A DNA stretch of 64,000 nt from Pirellulales bacterium (GCA_016931995.1 JAFGDS010000042.1:62001-126000), one strand, 5' to 3'; positions 35,529 to 44,176 are shown, counted from the stretch's first letter. Numbers and translations are program-made. Notes: generated by a model not told the origin, from the sequence alone.

Positions 35529-38500
35529 ATGGCCGGACAGGGACGTCCGCGAGCATCGTACGCACGCCGCGCCGACTGGGTTCGCCGCGGCGGGATGGCC
35601 GGCATGGCGCTCGTGCTGGTCGGGTTCGTTGTATGCGCCGGCCAGGCGGAAGAGTCCATGCGGGTGCGGATCGCCTGGGGGGGAAATACCGCGCGGATCT
35701 GGCAGGGAACCGTCTCCACCAACCAAGGCCAGTTGTCCGAAGTGCGTCCCCTGGGCATCGAGGCCGACGAGCCCGGCTCCATGTGGATCGACGCCGGCCA
35801 GGTGCGGATCCGTCAGCCCAGCGGGCGGCTTTACGACGGGCTGGACCTGCTGGTGACCGGGCCGGTGGCGTCCACCACGCTCCGCGTGGCGCTGGCCCCG
35901 CGCGAGACGCCCGGCGAGCCGACCCTTGTCGAGATCCCCTTGGCCAACATCGTCACCGAGTCCATCAACGCCGAGCTGGACAAACACGGCACGCGGCTGT
36001 TGGCGCGGCGCAGTCCGGGCGACGCTCTGCGCGTTCGCTTCGACCGATCGTCGCTGGTGTTCTCGCCCGGCGAGACGTTTGGAATCGAGGTGGCGCCAAG
36101 CCTGTTGCCGCGAGCGAGGACCGGCCAGTTGGATCTGCGGGTGTCTCTCGTCGCCGCGCGGGGCGGGCAAGTGGCCTGGGAGCAAGCCCCCATCCCGCTG
36201 GACGATCCGCCGAAGGCCGTGCCCGTCGAGGTGCCGCTCGGGGTGTCCGAAGGCGCGTACGACGTGGTGTTGACCGTCGCCCAAACGCCGGGGCTGCGGC
36301 TGCCGGCATTGGTGCCGCCGAAGGTCGTGGCGCAGCGCAAGGTGCAAGTTCTTGTCTTGGCCACCAACGCGCCAGACGAAGCCCCGTCGGCCCCCACGTT
36401 GAACGTGGTCGAACAGATCGATCCGGCCAACGAGCGTTGGTGGGAGCGTTATGCCAAGCCCGTGCCGCTGACGTTGCCCCGGTTGGAGCGGCTTCAGCTC
36501 ACGAATCTTCAGCGATTCTGGAAGGGGCCTTTAGGCTCGGGCCACGCGGAGGCGCAAGATCACGCCCTGGGACGCTTGACCAAACTGGCCCCGGGCAAGT
36601 CGCCCGGCGAGGTCAGTTGGGAAGCATACACGCTGCCGATCAAGGCGCCTGGGCGCCCGCACGTGCTCGAGGTGGAATATCCCAGCGACGTGCCGCAGCG
36701 ATTGGGAATCAGCGTGATGGAGCCGAACGCGGCCGGGGCGCTCATGCCGACGCAATTGGACTCGGGCGTCGTCGTGGCGGAGCCCTGGCTGGACTTGCCC
36801 GCCGCGCCGCCGAAGATGCTTCGCCACCGGTTGATCTTCTGGCCGAGGACGAAGGCGCCGATGGTGCTCATGACCAATCGCGGCAACGGGCAGCCGGCCC
36901 TGTACGGAAAGATCCGCGTCCTGGCCGGTTGGGAACATCTGCCCCGGGCGTTTTCCAAGGGCGAGATTCCGCCGGAGCGGCTCCTGGCCGCGTACCTGGG
37001 CCGCCCGCTTTTTCCCGAGAGCTTCTGCGCGAGCGAGGCCTACGACCCGCCAAACCGAAGCCTCGACGACTGGGTCACGTTCCACGAAGGGGGCACGCGG
37101 CTGGTCGAGTATCTGCACCACGTGGGTTTGGGGGGGTTGATGATCTCGGTTTGGGCCGACGGCGCGACGATCTACCCGAGCCAGGTTACCCAGCCCACGC
37201 CCCGTTACGACCGCGGTGTCTTCTTCGCCACGGGCCAGGATCCCGTGCAGAAGGACGTGCTGGAGATGCTCTTTCGGCTCTTTGACCGCCACCAGCTCCA
37301 GCTCATTCCCGCCGTGGAGTTCGGCACGCCGCTGCCGGAACTGGAGGCCATCCTGCGCCGGGGCGGCGCGGAGTGCGAGGGTCTCCAGTGGGTTGGACCC
37401 GACGGTGTTGCGTGGCGCGGCGTTCATCTACCCCAACAGCGGCTGGCGCCCTACTACAACGTTCTCGACGCGCGCGTTCAAGAGGCCATGCTTCGGGTCG
37501 CCGGAGAGCTGATCGAGCAGTACGCCCCGCGACACGAATCGTTCGCGGGCTTGGCGATCCAGCTTTCCGGCAACGGCTACGCCGTCTTGCCGGGTCCCCA
37601 GTGGGGACTGGATGACGCGACCGTCGGGCGATTCGAGCGGGAGACGGGCATCCGCGTTCCCGCGGGCACGGGGCCCGATCGCTTTGTCCAGCGCGCGGAA
37701 TTCCTCCTTCGCGATCGTCGCGCGGAATGGCTGGCGTGGCGGGCGGCCACTCTCGGCCGATTCTACGATCGGTTGCAGACCGAGCTGTCTGCTCGGCGAA
37801 AAGGCGCGCGCGTCTTCCTGGCCACGGAGGACTTGACCGCGGGGCCGCTCTGGCCCGAGCGGCTCCGGCCGGCGCTGGCGCAGCGGCCCGCGATTCGCGA
37901 GACGCTCTTGGAAGTGGGCATCGACACCGCCCGCTACGACCGGCCCGAAGGGCCCGTGTTGTTGCATCCCGAACACATCCAGCCGCTCGGTCCGATCGGC
38001 GAAAAAGCGGTCGAGTTGGAGGCGGCGGCGATGTTCGACGCGGCCGGACGATCGCGGCAATGGGCCGCCCCGGGGAGCCTCTTCTCCCATGCGGCGCGGG
38101 AAACGCGGCTGGAGTCGTTCGATCGCAAGAGCCCGTACCGCGAGAGCTACACCTCTTTGTTAACGCAATGGGTTCCTTCGGATCGGCAGAATCGGCGGCG
38201 ATTCGTGCACAGCCTGGCGCTATGGGATTCGACGGTCCTGTTCGACGGCGGCCGGCTCGTTCCGATGGGACAGGAGGACTCCCTCCGCGATCTTGTGGCG
38301 ATCTATCGGCATCTGCCGGCGGTCCGTTTTGCAACGCTTTCGGACGCGACGCAGCCGGTCACGGTGCGCTATGCCACCTGCGCCGGGCGCACGTACGTGT
38401 ATGCCGCGAACGATAGCCCCGTGCCGGCCACGCTGTTGTTGGCCGTCAATGGTCCGCCGGGTTGTCGCGTGAAGAATCTGGCCGACGAGGAACCGCCCGG

Positions 38501-39479
38501 CCAATTGGAACGCCGCGCCGACGGCCTCTATTGGAAAGTGGAATTGGCGCCTTACGATTTGGCGGCCATGTGGCTGTCGGCCCCGGACGTACGGATTGCC
38601 AACCCGCGTATCGAGCTGCCCCAGGACGTGCCCTCGGCGCTGGCCGCGCGGATTCAACAACTGGGGGTCCGCGCCGCGACGCTCCGCGCTCCGCCGGCCT
38701 TGAAGGCGGTAGCCAACGCCGATTTCGAGCAGGCGTCCGCGGATCCGCGGTGCATCGCCGCGTGGAACGTTCACGCGGCTGGCGACGGGGCGGCGGATGC
38801 CCAACGCGAGGCCACGCCGCCCGCCGCCGAGCCCGGCAAGCCGCCCGGAAAATGGTCCGTCCGCCTGACGAGCAGCGGTCCGCCCGTCGCGCTGGTGAGT
38901 CAGCCGTTCGACGCGCCTTCGACCGGACGCCTGTCGCTGTTCGTCTGGCTCCGCGTTCCCGATTCCAGCCAGCAGCCTGCCGTGGAACTCGTGCTCACCG
39001 GACGTTGGCGTCAAGGCGAATTGCCCACGCGGACGGCGATCCTGGGACGATCGCCCGACGGCCAGATGGCGCCGCCGATCACCGCGCCCTGGCGGCCCTT
39101 CGTCTTTCAGGTCCACGACTTGCCGCTGGAAGGCCTGAGCGATCTGCGCGTGGCCGTGCGGCTGGCCGGGCCGGGCGAGGTCTGGGTCGACGACGTGCAG
39201 CTCCACCACCTGGAATTCGAGGAAGACGAGCTCAAGGAGTTTTCGCGGATCATCTCGGCCGCCGACGCGACGTTGCGAACGCGTTCCGTCGGCGACTGCA
39301 TCCGCCTCCTGGACGGTTATTGGCCGCGGTTCCTGGAAACGTACGTGCCGCTAAGCGCGTCGGTCGCCGCGCGCGCTCGGCCCGACTCGCCCGGACGACA
39401 CAAGCCCGCCGACGCCGCGCCGACCTCGCCCACCGTGTTCGACCGCATGAAGGATCTAGTCCCGCGGAAACTCTGGTAG
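35529..39479 (+). CDS. Very large exported protein, glycoside-hydrolase-like
   Basis: The 1316-residue product has an N-terminal hydrophobic signal (GGMAGMALVLVGFVVCAGQA). An N-terminal beta-sandwich-like third is followed by a central part that looks like a TIM-barrel glycosidase fold (RLVEYLHHVGLGGLMISVWA; DVLEMLFRLFDRHQLQLIPA; ESFAGLAIQLSGNGYAVLPG). A C-terminal beta-rich domain may bind carbohydrate (LFVWLRVPDSS; GPGEVWVDDVQLHHLEFEED), after which a helical tail follows. Catalytic acids could not be fixed by eye. ATG at 35529 is chosen because the signal peptide starts soon after; longer frames upstream look non-coding. It is probably a surface or periplasmic polysaccharide-related protein. 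Confidence 0.7.
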   Translation: MAGQGRPRASYARRADWVRRGGMAGMALVLVGFVVCAGQAEESMRVRIAWGGNTARIWQGTVSTNQGQLSEVRPLGIEADEPGSMWIDAGQVRIRQPSGRLYDGLDLLVTGPVASTTLRVALAPRETPGEPTLVEIPLANIVTESINAELDKHGTRLLARRSPGDALRVRFDRSSLVFSPGETFGIEVAPSLLPRARTGQLDLRVSLVAARGGQVAWEQAPIPLDDPPKAVPVEVPLGVSEGAYDVVLTVAQTPGLRLPALVPPKVVAQRKVQVLVLATNAPDEAPSAPTLNVVEQIDPANERWWERYAKPVPLTLPRLERLQLTNLQRFWKGPLGSGHAEAQDHALGRLTKLAPGKSPGEVSWEAYTLPIKAPGRPHVLEVEYPSDVPQRLGISVMEPNAAGALMPTQLDSGVVVAEPWLDLPAAPPKMLRHRLIFWPRTKAPMVLMTNRGNGQPALYGKIRVLAGWEHLPRAFSKGEIPPERLLAAYLGRPLFPESFCASEAYDPPNRSLDDWVTFHEGGTRLVEYLHHVGLGGLMISVWADGATIYPSQVTQPTPRYDRGVFFATGQDPVQKDVLEMLFRLFDRHQLQLIPAVEFGTPLPELEAILRRGGAECEGLQWVGPDGVAWRGVHLPQQRLAPYYNVLDARVQEAMLRVAGELIEQYAPRHESFAGLAIQLSGNGYAVLPGPQWGLDDATVGRFERETGIRVPAGTGPDRFVQRAEFLLRDRRAEWLAWRAATLGRFYDRLQTELSARRKGARVFLATEDLTAGPLWPERLRPALAQRPAIRETLLEVGIDTARYDRPEGPVLLHPEHIQPLGPIGEKAVELEAAAMFDAAGRSRQWAAPGSLFSHAARETRLESFDRKSPYRESYTSLLTQWVPSDRQNRRRFVHSLALWDSTVLFDGGRLVPMGQEDSLRDLVAIYRHLPAVRFATLSDATQPVTVRYATCAGRTYVYAANDSPVPATLLLAVNGPPGCRVKNLADEEPPGQLERRADGLYWKVELAPYDLAAMWLSAPDVRIANPRIELPQDVPSALAARIQQLGVRAATLRAPPALKAVANADFEQASADPRCIAAWNVHAAGDGAADAQREATPPAAEPGKPPGKWSVRLTSSGPPVALVSQPFDAPSTGRLSLFVWLRVPDSSQQPAVELVLTGRWRQGELPTRTAILGRSPDGQMAPPITAPWRPFVFQVHDLPLEGLSDLRVAVRLAGPGEVWVDDVQLHHLEFEEDELKEFSRIISAADATLRTRSVGDCIRLLDGYWPRFLETYVPLSASVAARARPDSPGRHKPADAAPTSPTVFDRMKDLVPRKLW

Positions 39480-39889
39480 GGGCGCCCCGCGCGTTCGGCC
39501 ATGCGCCGCGGGCGGCGCTTCGAGGCGTTGGCGTCCGCCGGCGCCCGGCGCATGCCTCGACGGCCGATTTCGCCAGAATCCCCCCAACGGGACGTCTCTT
39601 CAACGCATTTTCAGCCTTTCTCGCCCAAGTGGCCCTTGCCTGCCCCGCACATTCGCCATCCCACCCCCCGACGGGATCCCGCGACCTATCCTTTTTCGTA
39701 CGCCCCCGCGGCGGCCGAAAGGTAGGCGGCCGCGTCGCGTGGCGGGCGTTTGGTGAAGCATCCCATCGGCCGTGAGGACGATTAACCAACGGAGGCGTCC
39801 CCCGTTATCGACGGAGCCTTCGCTTTTGCGGGAGCGCGGAGATCGGCTGCCGCGTTCTCTTCGCGAACTGACCACAAAGGAGACGGATA
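39480..39889. other. Intergenic, nothing recognised
   Basis: This 410-base gap ahead of the diguanylate cyclase gene holds no recognisable gene or RNA. The only clear signal is AAGGAGACGGATA just before the GTG start at 39890. Confidence 0.45.
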
Positions 39890-41020
39890 GTGGAGTTCTC
39901 GTGGACCATCTTTGCGATTGGCGTCGCCCTGGGCATCGTTCAGTTGGTGGTCGGCATTGCGTTGGGACGATCGCTGTGGCCTCGCCGGCGCGAGGCGGAT
40001 CGCCCGCCCGCCCCGCCCCAGTCGACCGACCCGTCGGAGCCCGAGCCGTTGGACCCGCGGCAACTCCGCGGCATGGCAACCCGGCTCCAGCGGTTGGTGA
40101 CCAACGTGGCCAACGACGTGGGCCATCACCAGGTTCGCATCGAGCAGATCACCAAGGATCTTTCCGCGCTGCGGCATCAACAGCGCGCCGGCACGACCGA
40201 CTTCTTGCTGGGGCGCGTCAGCGAGATCGTCGAGGTGAACCGGCAATTGCAGGTTCGTCTGGCCAAGGTTGAAGGCAAGCTGCAGCAGCAAGCCGAGGAG
40301 ATCAAACTCCACGTTTCGCAGGCGCAGACCGACGCCTTGACCGGACTGCCCAACCGCCGCGAGTTTGAACGCGAGATTCACGAGCGTCTGAATCGCTGGA
40401 CCCAGCGAGGGATCGGGTTTTGCCTTGTCATGATCGACGCGGACGACCTCAAACCGCTCAACGACCGCTACGGCCATTTGGCGGGCGACGCTTTGCTCCG
40501 GGCCATGGCCGAGACGCTCGATGGAGAACTCACCCCGCGCGACGTGGCCGCGAGGATCGGCGGCGACGAATTCGCCCTGATCCTCGCTGAGGACGATCTG
40601 GCCAAGGCAACCGCCCGATGCGAACGGATCCGCCGGGCCGTCGCCGGCACGAAGGTCGACCTCGGCGCGGGCCAAACGTGCGTCAGCGCGAGCATGGGCT
40701 TGGCGCAAATCTCGCCGGGCGAAGGCCAAGCCGAACTGATGTCGCGCGCCGACGCGGCCATGTACGTCGCCAAGGCCGCCGGCAAGGCACGCGCCTACTT
40801 TCACGACGGGGCGCTGTGCCTTCCAATCCAGATAAGCGAAGCGGAGTCCGAGGAAGCGATGGACCGACCAGCCGCCACGCCCCAACCGCCGGCCCAAGAC
40901 GTCCGCGCGGACGGCGACCCGGACGTCGCGGGCCTGTGCGACGACGTCCGCCAGCGGCTCGACGAGGTGCTCGACGCCGGCCGCGAACCCAGCGACCGTC
41001 TGCACGCGCCCAGCGCGTGA
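39890..41020 (+). CDS. Membrane-anchored diguanylate cyclase (GGDEF)
   Basis: An N-terminal membrane helix (IFAIGVALGIVQLVVGIALG) is followed by a coiled-coil-rich linker (about residues 60-145) and a GGDEF domain beginning DALTGLPNRREFEREIHERL. The signature ARIGGDEFALIL (near residue 222-230) is intact, so GTP-to-c-di-GMP activity is expected. The residues before it read TPRDVAARIGGDEF, so the usual RxxD inhibitory site is absent and product feedback may be weak. A Pro/Asp-rich C-terminal tail of about 60 residues follows. The start is GTG, supported by AAGGAGACGGATA. Confidence 0.92.
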   Translation: MEFSWTIFAIGVALGIVQLVVGIALGRSLWPRRREADRPPAPPQSTDPSEPEPLDPRQLRGMATRLQRLVTNVANDVGHHQVRIEQITKDLSALRHQQRAGTTDFLLGRVSEIVEVNRQLQVRLAKVEGKLQQQAEEIKLHVSQAQTDALTGLPNRREFEREIHERLNRWTQRGIGFCLVMIDADDLKPLNDRYGHLAGDALLRAMAETLDGELTPRDVAARIGGDEFALILAEDDLAKATARCERIRRAVAGTKVDLGAGQTCVSASMGLAQISPGEGQAELMSRADAAMYVAKAAGKARAYFHDGALCLPIQISEAESEEAMDRPAATPQPPAQDVRADGDPDVAGLCDDVRQRLDEVLDAGREPSDRLHAPSA

Positions 41021-41328
41021 AACCGTGGGAACGAAGGTCAAGCGTCCGGCGCCACTGGACCCGCCAACCGTTGAGTGCCGCTGGACCCGCTGACGGGTCG
41101 AGTGCCACTGGCTTCGCGCGAGTGCCACTGGCTTTGCCAGTGCCGCGCGCGAGTGCCAGTGCCGTGCAACGAAGGTTTCACGCACTGGCCAAGCCGGCGG
41201 CACGCGTCGCAACGTGTTTGATCCCCATCCGGGCGCAACGCGGCGCGTCGAACTAGCCCGGCGCAGCGCAAGCCACCAGCGCGGGGGCACGGGCCACGCG
41301 GTGGTCCAGAAAGGCCCGAGGGTAGGGC
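41021..41328. repeat. Cluster of CACTGGC palindromic repeats
   Basis: From about 41050 to 41203 at least five complete or partial units of the family lie in tandem (GCGCCACTGGACCCG, GTGCCACTGGCTTCGCG, GTGCCACTGGCTTTGCCAGT and an inverted GCACTGGCCAAGCCGGCGG). This is the densest cluster in the window. The remaining 120 bases show nothing. Confidence 0.8.
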
Positions 41329-41418
41329 TTAGCCCTTGCGATGCCGGATTTTCGATCGCATGCGGCGTTTCTTACGGCCAAGCTTCCGCCGGCCTTTGCC
41401 AGTCTTCTTCGTGCCCAC
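41329..41418 (-). CDS. Tiny, extremely basic protein (29 aa), possible ribosome-associated protein
   Basis: Read from GTG at 41418 the product contains TKKTGKGRRKLGRKKRRMRS followed by KIRHRKG, that is, mostly Lys and Arg. GGAG 6 bases upstream supports the start. Such proteins recur in planctomycetes as small basic or bS22/AURKAIP1-like ribosomal proteins; the placement here is from composition and length only. It would be cytoplasmic and RNA-binding. The nearby transposon end lies about 110 bases upstream of its start. Confidence 0.6.
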   Translation of the reverse strand: MGTKKTGKGRRKLGRKKRRMRSKIRHRKG

Positions 41419-41521
41419 AGGGCTCTCCAACACGTTGACGCGGCTCAATCCAAAAGACCCCCCGCCGAAGCAAGGGTAGCCACACAGTATATCAACCCGC
41501 CGCGCAAGCTGACAAGGGGGT

Positions 41522-41530
41522 GGAATAAGG
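41522..41530 (+). repeat. Left 9-bp target-site duplication
   Basis: GGAATAAGG directly abuts the left terminal inverted repeat. The identical 9-mer follows the right terminal repeat at 45473-45481. Confidence 0.9.
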
Positions 41531-41642
41531 GGTAGTGGTACAGTTTGGCCGCGGTTTGTACGGTGGCAAGATAATAAATGGGTAGTGTTGCAACGCCCAT
41601 TAGTTGGGTGTAGAGTATTTGCGATTAGCGCAGGAGTCCAGT

Positions 41643-41717
41643 ATGCCTGACTTAGGTGGCGTGTCACGAATCACAGTACCTACTCGACAAGTGAATATGA
41701 CGCAAGTTATTTACTAG
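41643..41717 (+). CDS. Possible 24-residue leader peptide in the transposon left end
   Basis: AGGAGTCCAGT precedes ATG of a short frame (MPDLGGVSRITVPTRQVNMT then QVIY). The ribosome site is well placed, and the frame ends about 100 bases ahead of the toxin gene. It could be a leader or chance; the only evidence is the ribosome site. Confidence 0.25.
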   Translation: MPDLGGVSRITVPTRQVNMTQVIY

Positions 41718-41793
41718 TAACGTCTTACGGCGCGTCTACTGTGATCTGATGTTGATTCATAAAACAACGCGATTGACTCCGGCAGATCGGTGT

Positions 41794-41811
41794 GTTTAGA
41801 TAAAGCTAAAC
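41794..41811. promoter_or_regulatory. Palindromic operator of the toxin-antitoxin operon
   Basis: GTTTAGATAAAGCTAAAC has perfect 6-bp arms around a 6-base centre and ends 4 bases before the toxin start codon. HigA-type antitoxins repress their own operons by binding such palindromes over the promoter or start region, so this is the likely autoregulatory site. Confidence 0.65.
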
Positions 41812-41815
41812 TTCA

Positions 41816-42184
41816 ATGGTCGAACGCGCCGAAAAACAACTGGCGGAGCAAGGTGATTGGGGTACGGTGGAATACGTGGTTTTGCGAAATGGCCACGCCC
41901 TTGCCGCTGAATTCATCAGCACCCTAGAACAACCAAACCAAGCCAAACTCGCGATGCTATTCAAACGAATGGCTGACTCCGGAAGGATTCACAATACGCA
42001 AAAATTCAAAAAGGTAGACCGCGACATTTATGAGTTCAAGTCTTCTCAAATTCGGATTGGATGTTTCCGCGTAGGGCGGTCATGGATTCTGACACACGGT
42101 TTCATAAAGAAGAAGAACCGCTGGCCTCAATCCGAATTAGACCGCGCGAACAACATTCGTGATGAATTCATGGCCGACAACTGA
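41816..42184 (+). CDS. higB: HigB/Gp49-like (RelE superfamily) toxin
   Basis: The 122-residue protein has the Gp49/HigB layout: VEYVVLRNGHALAAEFISTL near the start, a helical pair (AKLAMLFKRMADSGRIHNTQ), beta strands (DIYEFKSSQIRIGCFRVGRS) and the terminal GFIKKKNRWPQSELDRANNI with the basic residues family toxins use to cut mRNA on the ribosome. It is the first gene of the toxin-antitoxin-chaperone set, 36 bases before the antitoxin. Toxin-first order is the usual HigBA arrangement. It is cytoplasmic. Activity is inferred from the family; no residues appear missing. Confidence 0.85.
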   Translation: MVERAEKQLAEQGDWGTVEYVVLRNGHALAAEFISTLEQPNQAKLAMLFKRMADSGRIHNTQKFKKVDRDIYEFKSSQIRIGCFRVGRSWILTHGFIKKKNRWPQSELDRANNIRDEFMADN

Positions 42185-42220
42185 CGTAACTATGCACCAA
42201 AGAATAGGGAGTAGGCAGCC

Positions 42221-42598
42221 GTGGGAAAAACACTTTCTCAACAAATCGCTTCGACAGACGAGGGGAGGCGGCTTCTCGGGCAAGAAGGTGCCATTCTGGA
42301 GTTGACTGAGTTGATTTGTGAAATCATGGAGGAAGAAGAAATATCCCGTAGTCAGCTTGCCGAAAGACTCCGAAGAACGAGAGGATACGTCACGCAACTG
42401 CTGGACGGCAGAGCCAACATGACAATTCGCACAATTGCTGATGTCTTCGACGCTCTTGGTACTACGATACACTTTCACGATGAATACGGGCGGGGACAAT
42501 TTGCCACGCCTCCGATTCAATGGATACTCCGTAGTCCCATTTCGAGCGAGGCGGCCGATAACGACATTGAACCGTGTGACCTCGCGATGGCTACATAG
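42221..42598 (+). CDS. higA: HigA-like XRE antitoxin with C-terminal extension
   Basis: The 125-residue protein has an XRE helix-turn-helix at about residues 40-85 (SRSQLAERLRRTRGYVTQLL, then IRTIADVFDALGTTIHF). It then continues for about 35 residues containing PPIQWILRSP. In SecB-controlled systems the antitoxin carries such a hydrophobic tail (chaperone addiction sequence), which makes it unstable until the chaperone binds; that role for this tail is inference. Translation starts at GTG; the chaperone gene begins 2 bases after its stop. It probably binds the palindrome at 41794-41811. Confidence 0.85.
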   Translation: MGKTLSQQIASTDEGRRLLGQEGAILELTELICEIMEEEEISRSQLAERLRRTRGYVTQLLDGRANMTIRTIADVFDALGTTIHFHDEYGRGQFATPPIQWILRSPISSEAADNDIEPCDLAMAT

Positions 42599-42600
42599 CA

Positions 42601-43116
42601 ATGACTGAGAGTAAACCCACATTTTCGGATGCACCTCCCAGTAAGTTGGCGAAAGCGGCGGTTGTCTCTGCGCGAATCCATTTGTCCAGCATACGCCTTA
42701 TTGAGACCGCAGCGCACAGCGACATTAGGGATGGTGAATTCCCGACGCAAATGACTGTGGATGTCGGAACAACCACAAGTCACGACGAAGCATCGCATGC
42801 CGTCAAAGTCTTTGTGAGGCTTGGTGTATCTGGACGGTATGGCGATGACACATCGGTCGAACTTGTCAAGCCGCCATTACAGATCAACGCCACTTATCTT
42901 GTGGAATACAAACTTGACTACGCAGACGGGCTGACGCCAGAGAATTTCGATGCGTTTGGTGAATTGAATGGCATGCACAACTGCTGGCCTTACTGTAGAG
43001 AATATGTGCAGTCAATCGTTGGTCGCATGGGGCTACCCCCTATGGTTTTACCGGTGTTCAGACCGATAACCATGAAGTCGCCAGGGCATACCAAGTCGGG
43101 CATACCAGCAAAGTGA
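42601..43116 (+). CDS. SecB-like chaperone of a toxin-antitoxin-chaperone operon
   Basis: The 171-residue product has a SecB-type fold signature: early LSSIRLIETAAHSDI, beta strands TVDVGTTTSHDEASHAVKVF and LQINATYLVEYKLDYADG, and the diagnostic C-terminal helix and loop WPYCREYVQSIVGRMGLPPM followed by VLPVFRP, matching the SecB pattern of an aromatic-Pro-Tyr-x-Arg-Glu helix then a GFPP-like turn. It starts 2 bases after the antitoxin stop, so it is part of the operon. Solitary SecB-like proteins beside HigBA form toxin-antitoxin-chaperone systems, as with Rv1957 in Mycobacterium tuberculosis. It is convergent with the transposase gene, 15 bases away. Confidence 0.85.
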   Translation: MTESKPTFSDAPPSKLAKAAVVSARIHLSSIRLIETAAHSDIRDGEFPTQMTVDVGTTTSHDEASHAVKVFVRLGVSGRYGDDTSVELVKPPLQINATYLVEYKLDYADGLTPENFDAFGELNGMHNCWPYCREYVQSIVGRMGLPPMVLPVFRPITMKSPGHTKSGIPAK

Positions 43117-43131
43117 GGCAATCGGAATAAC

Positions 43132-44058
43132 TCACGCCACTGATGCATTGGCGACATGCATCGTGGCATCGAATAGATCCTCAAAGCCCCAGAGTTTCTC
43201 GGTGACGCCTGCCGCCATTGCCGCGGGCAGACGAGTCTTTCCGCCTTCCGGCTTCCGTGTCCGCCAAACGAAGTTGTAGTACGCGATGAACATCGCGCAG
43301 GCGGCTTCTAGGTTCTCCAGTTTCTTGGAAAACCCAAGCGAAAGCCGCGTGAAACGCTTCATAAGCGTGCGAATTGTTAGGTTGTGTCGTTCAACGTGCG
43401 ACGTGCATATCGTTCGCTCTTCCTCTTCGCGTATGCCGAAGATGCCTTTCCGTTCGGTGCCGACCATTTCCGGCGGTGCGTATCGTCCTGGCTGGGTAGC
43501 GTTGCGGTAGTCCTTCACAATCTGGCCGTACTTCGCGTAGGGGCCAAAAGCCAAGTCAACGGCTTCCGGATAGGCTTGGAATCCATCCGTGCTGATTTGC
43601 GTTACGTGAACGTATCCGCTAGGCCGGTACTTGTGGGCATCGCTACTGTGTGGGTTGGGCATTACGATCCGACGCGACAGGTCTACCATTAACCTGCGGG
43701 CGTTGTCGGCCGAACGCTTCCCCACAATGAAGCTGGCAACTAATTTGGTGTCCTTATCGAGCGCCGTCCAAAGGTACACGTCGCCAAGATTGCAGCGCCC
43801 GACCTTTTCTTCCTGAGTGAGCCGTCCCTGTTTTTTCGCAACGAACGTCCAGATTTCATCCACCTCGACATGCTGAAGCGTGAGATTCCGAAGGTGGGTA
43901 TCCATGTAGGCTTTGCACGCTTGGCCGAAGCGGACCATTAGCTTCATAATCGTGGTCCGATGGACGCCGGTTAGCCTTGCGGTAGAGCGGAGTGTGTTGC
44001 CTTCAACCAAGTGGTGTAGGACTTCGATTTGCTTGGATCGGGGGAGAATGTTCGCCAT
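43132..44058 (-). CDS. IS1-type DDE transposase (single ORF)
   Basis: The 308-residue protein has an N-terminal HTH (EGNTLRSTARLTGVHRTTIM) and the DDE triad: Asp67 in VEVDEIWTFVAKK, Asp158 in ISTDGFQAY and Glu223 in SHVERHNLTIRTL, followed by RLSLGFSKKLENL as in IS1 transposases. Classic IS1 makes its transposase by frameshifting between two ORFs; here it is one uninterrupted frame. All catalytic residues are present, so it may be active. AAGGGAATCTCGCA precedes ATG. It acts on the 16-bp ends at 41531 and 45472 (inference from the 9-bp duplication). Confidence 0.92.
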   Translation of the reverse strand: MANILPRSKQIEVLHHLVEGNTLRSTARLTGVHRTTIMKLMVRFGQACKAYMDTHLRNLTLQHVEVDEIWTFVAKKQGRLTQEEKVGRCNLGDVYLWTALDKDTKLVASFIVGKRSADNARRLMVDLSRRIVMPNPHSSDAHKYRPSGYVHVTQISTDGFQAYPEAVDLAFGPYAKYGQIVKDYRNATQPGRYAPPEMVGTERKGIFGIREEEERTICTSHVERHNLTIRTLMKRFTRLSLGFSKKLENLEAACAMFIAYYNFVWRTRKPEGGKTRLPAAMAAGVTEKLWGFEDLFDATMHVANASVA

Positions 44059-44078
44059 TGCGAGATTCCCTTTTGTTG

Positions 44079-44122
44079 GGGCTCTCGCTAGAATGAAGCT
44101 GCTAGGGTTGCATTCTGGCGAA
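44079..44122. repeat. Imperfect hairpin upstream of the transposase gene
   Basis: TCGCTAGAATG (about 44088) is answered by CATTCTGGCGA (about 44111-44121) around a 12-13-base loop. It lies in the transposase 5' region and could affect its transcription or translation. Confidence 0.45.
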
Positions 44123-44137
44123 AGCCGGTTGTGACTC

Positions 44138-44176
44138 GCCCCCGGTCGAGATTGGCGTCTTGGCCGGGGGTTTTTG
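44138..44176 (+). terminator. Intrinsic terminator facing rightward, upstream of the transposase
   Basis: CCCCCGG and CCGGGGG arms (44139-44145 and 44164-44170) close a hairpin and are followed by five T residues. Rightward transcripts from the toxin-antitoxin-chaperone operon, which would run antisense to the transposase, would stop here before the small ribbon-helix-helix-like gene. Confidence 0.7.
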
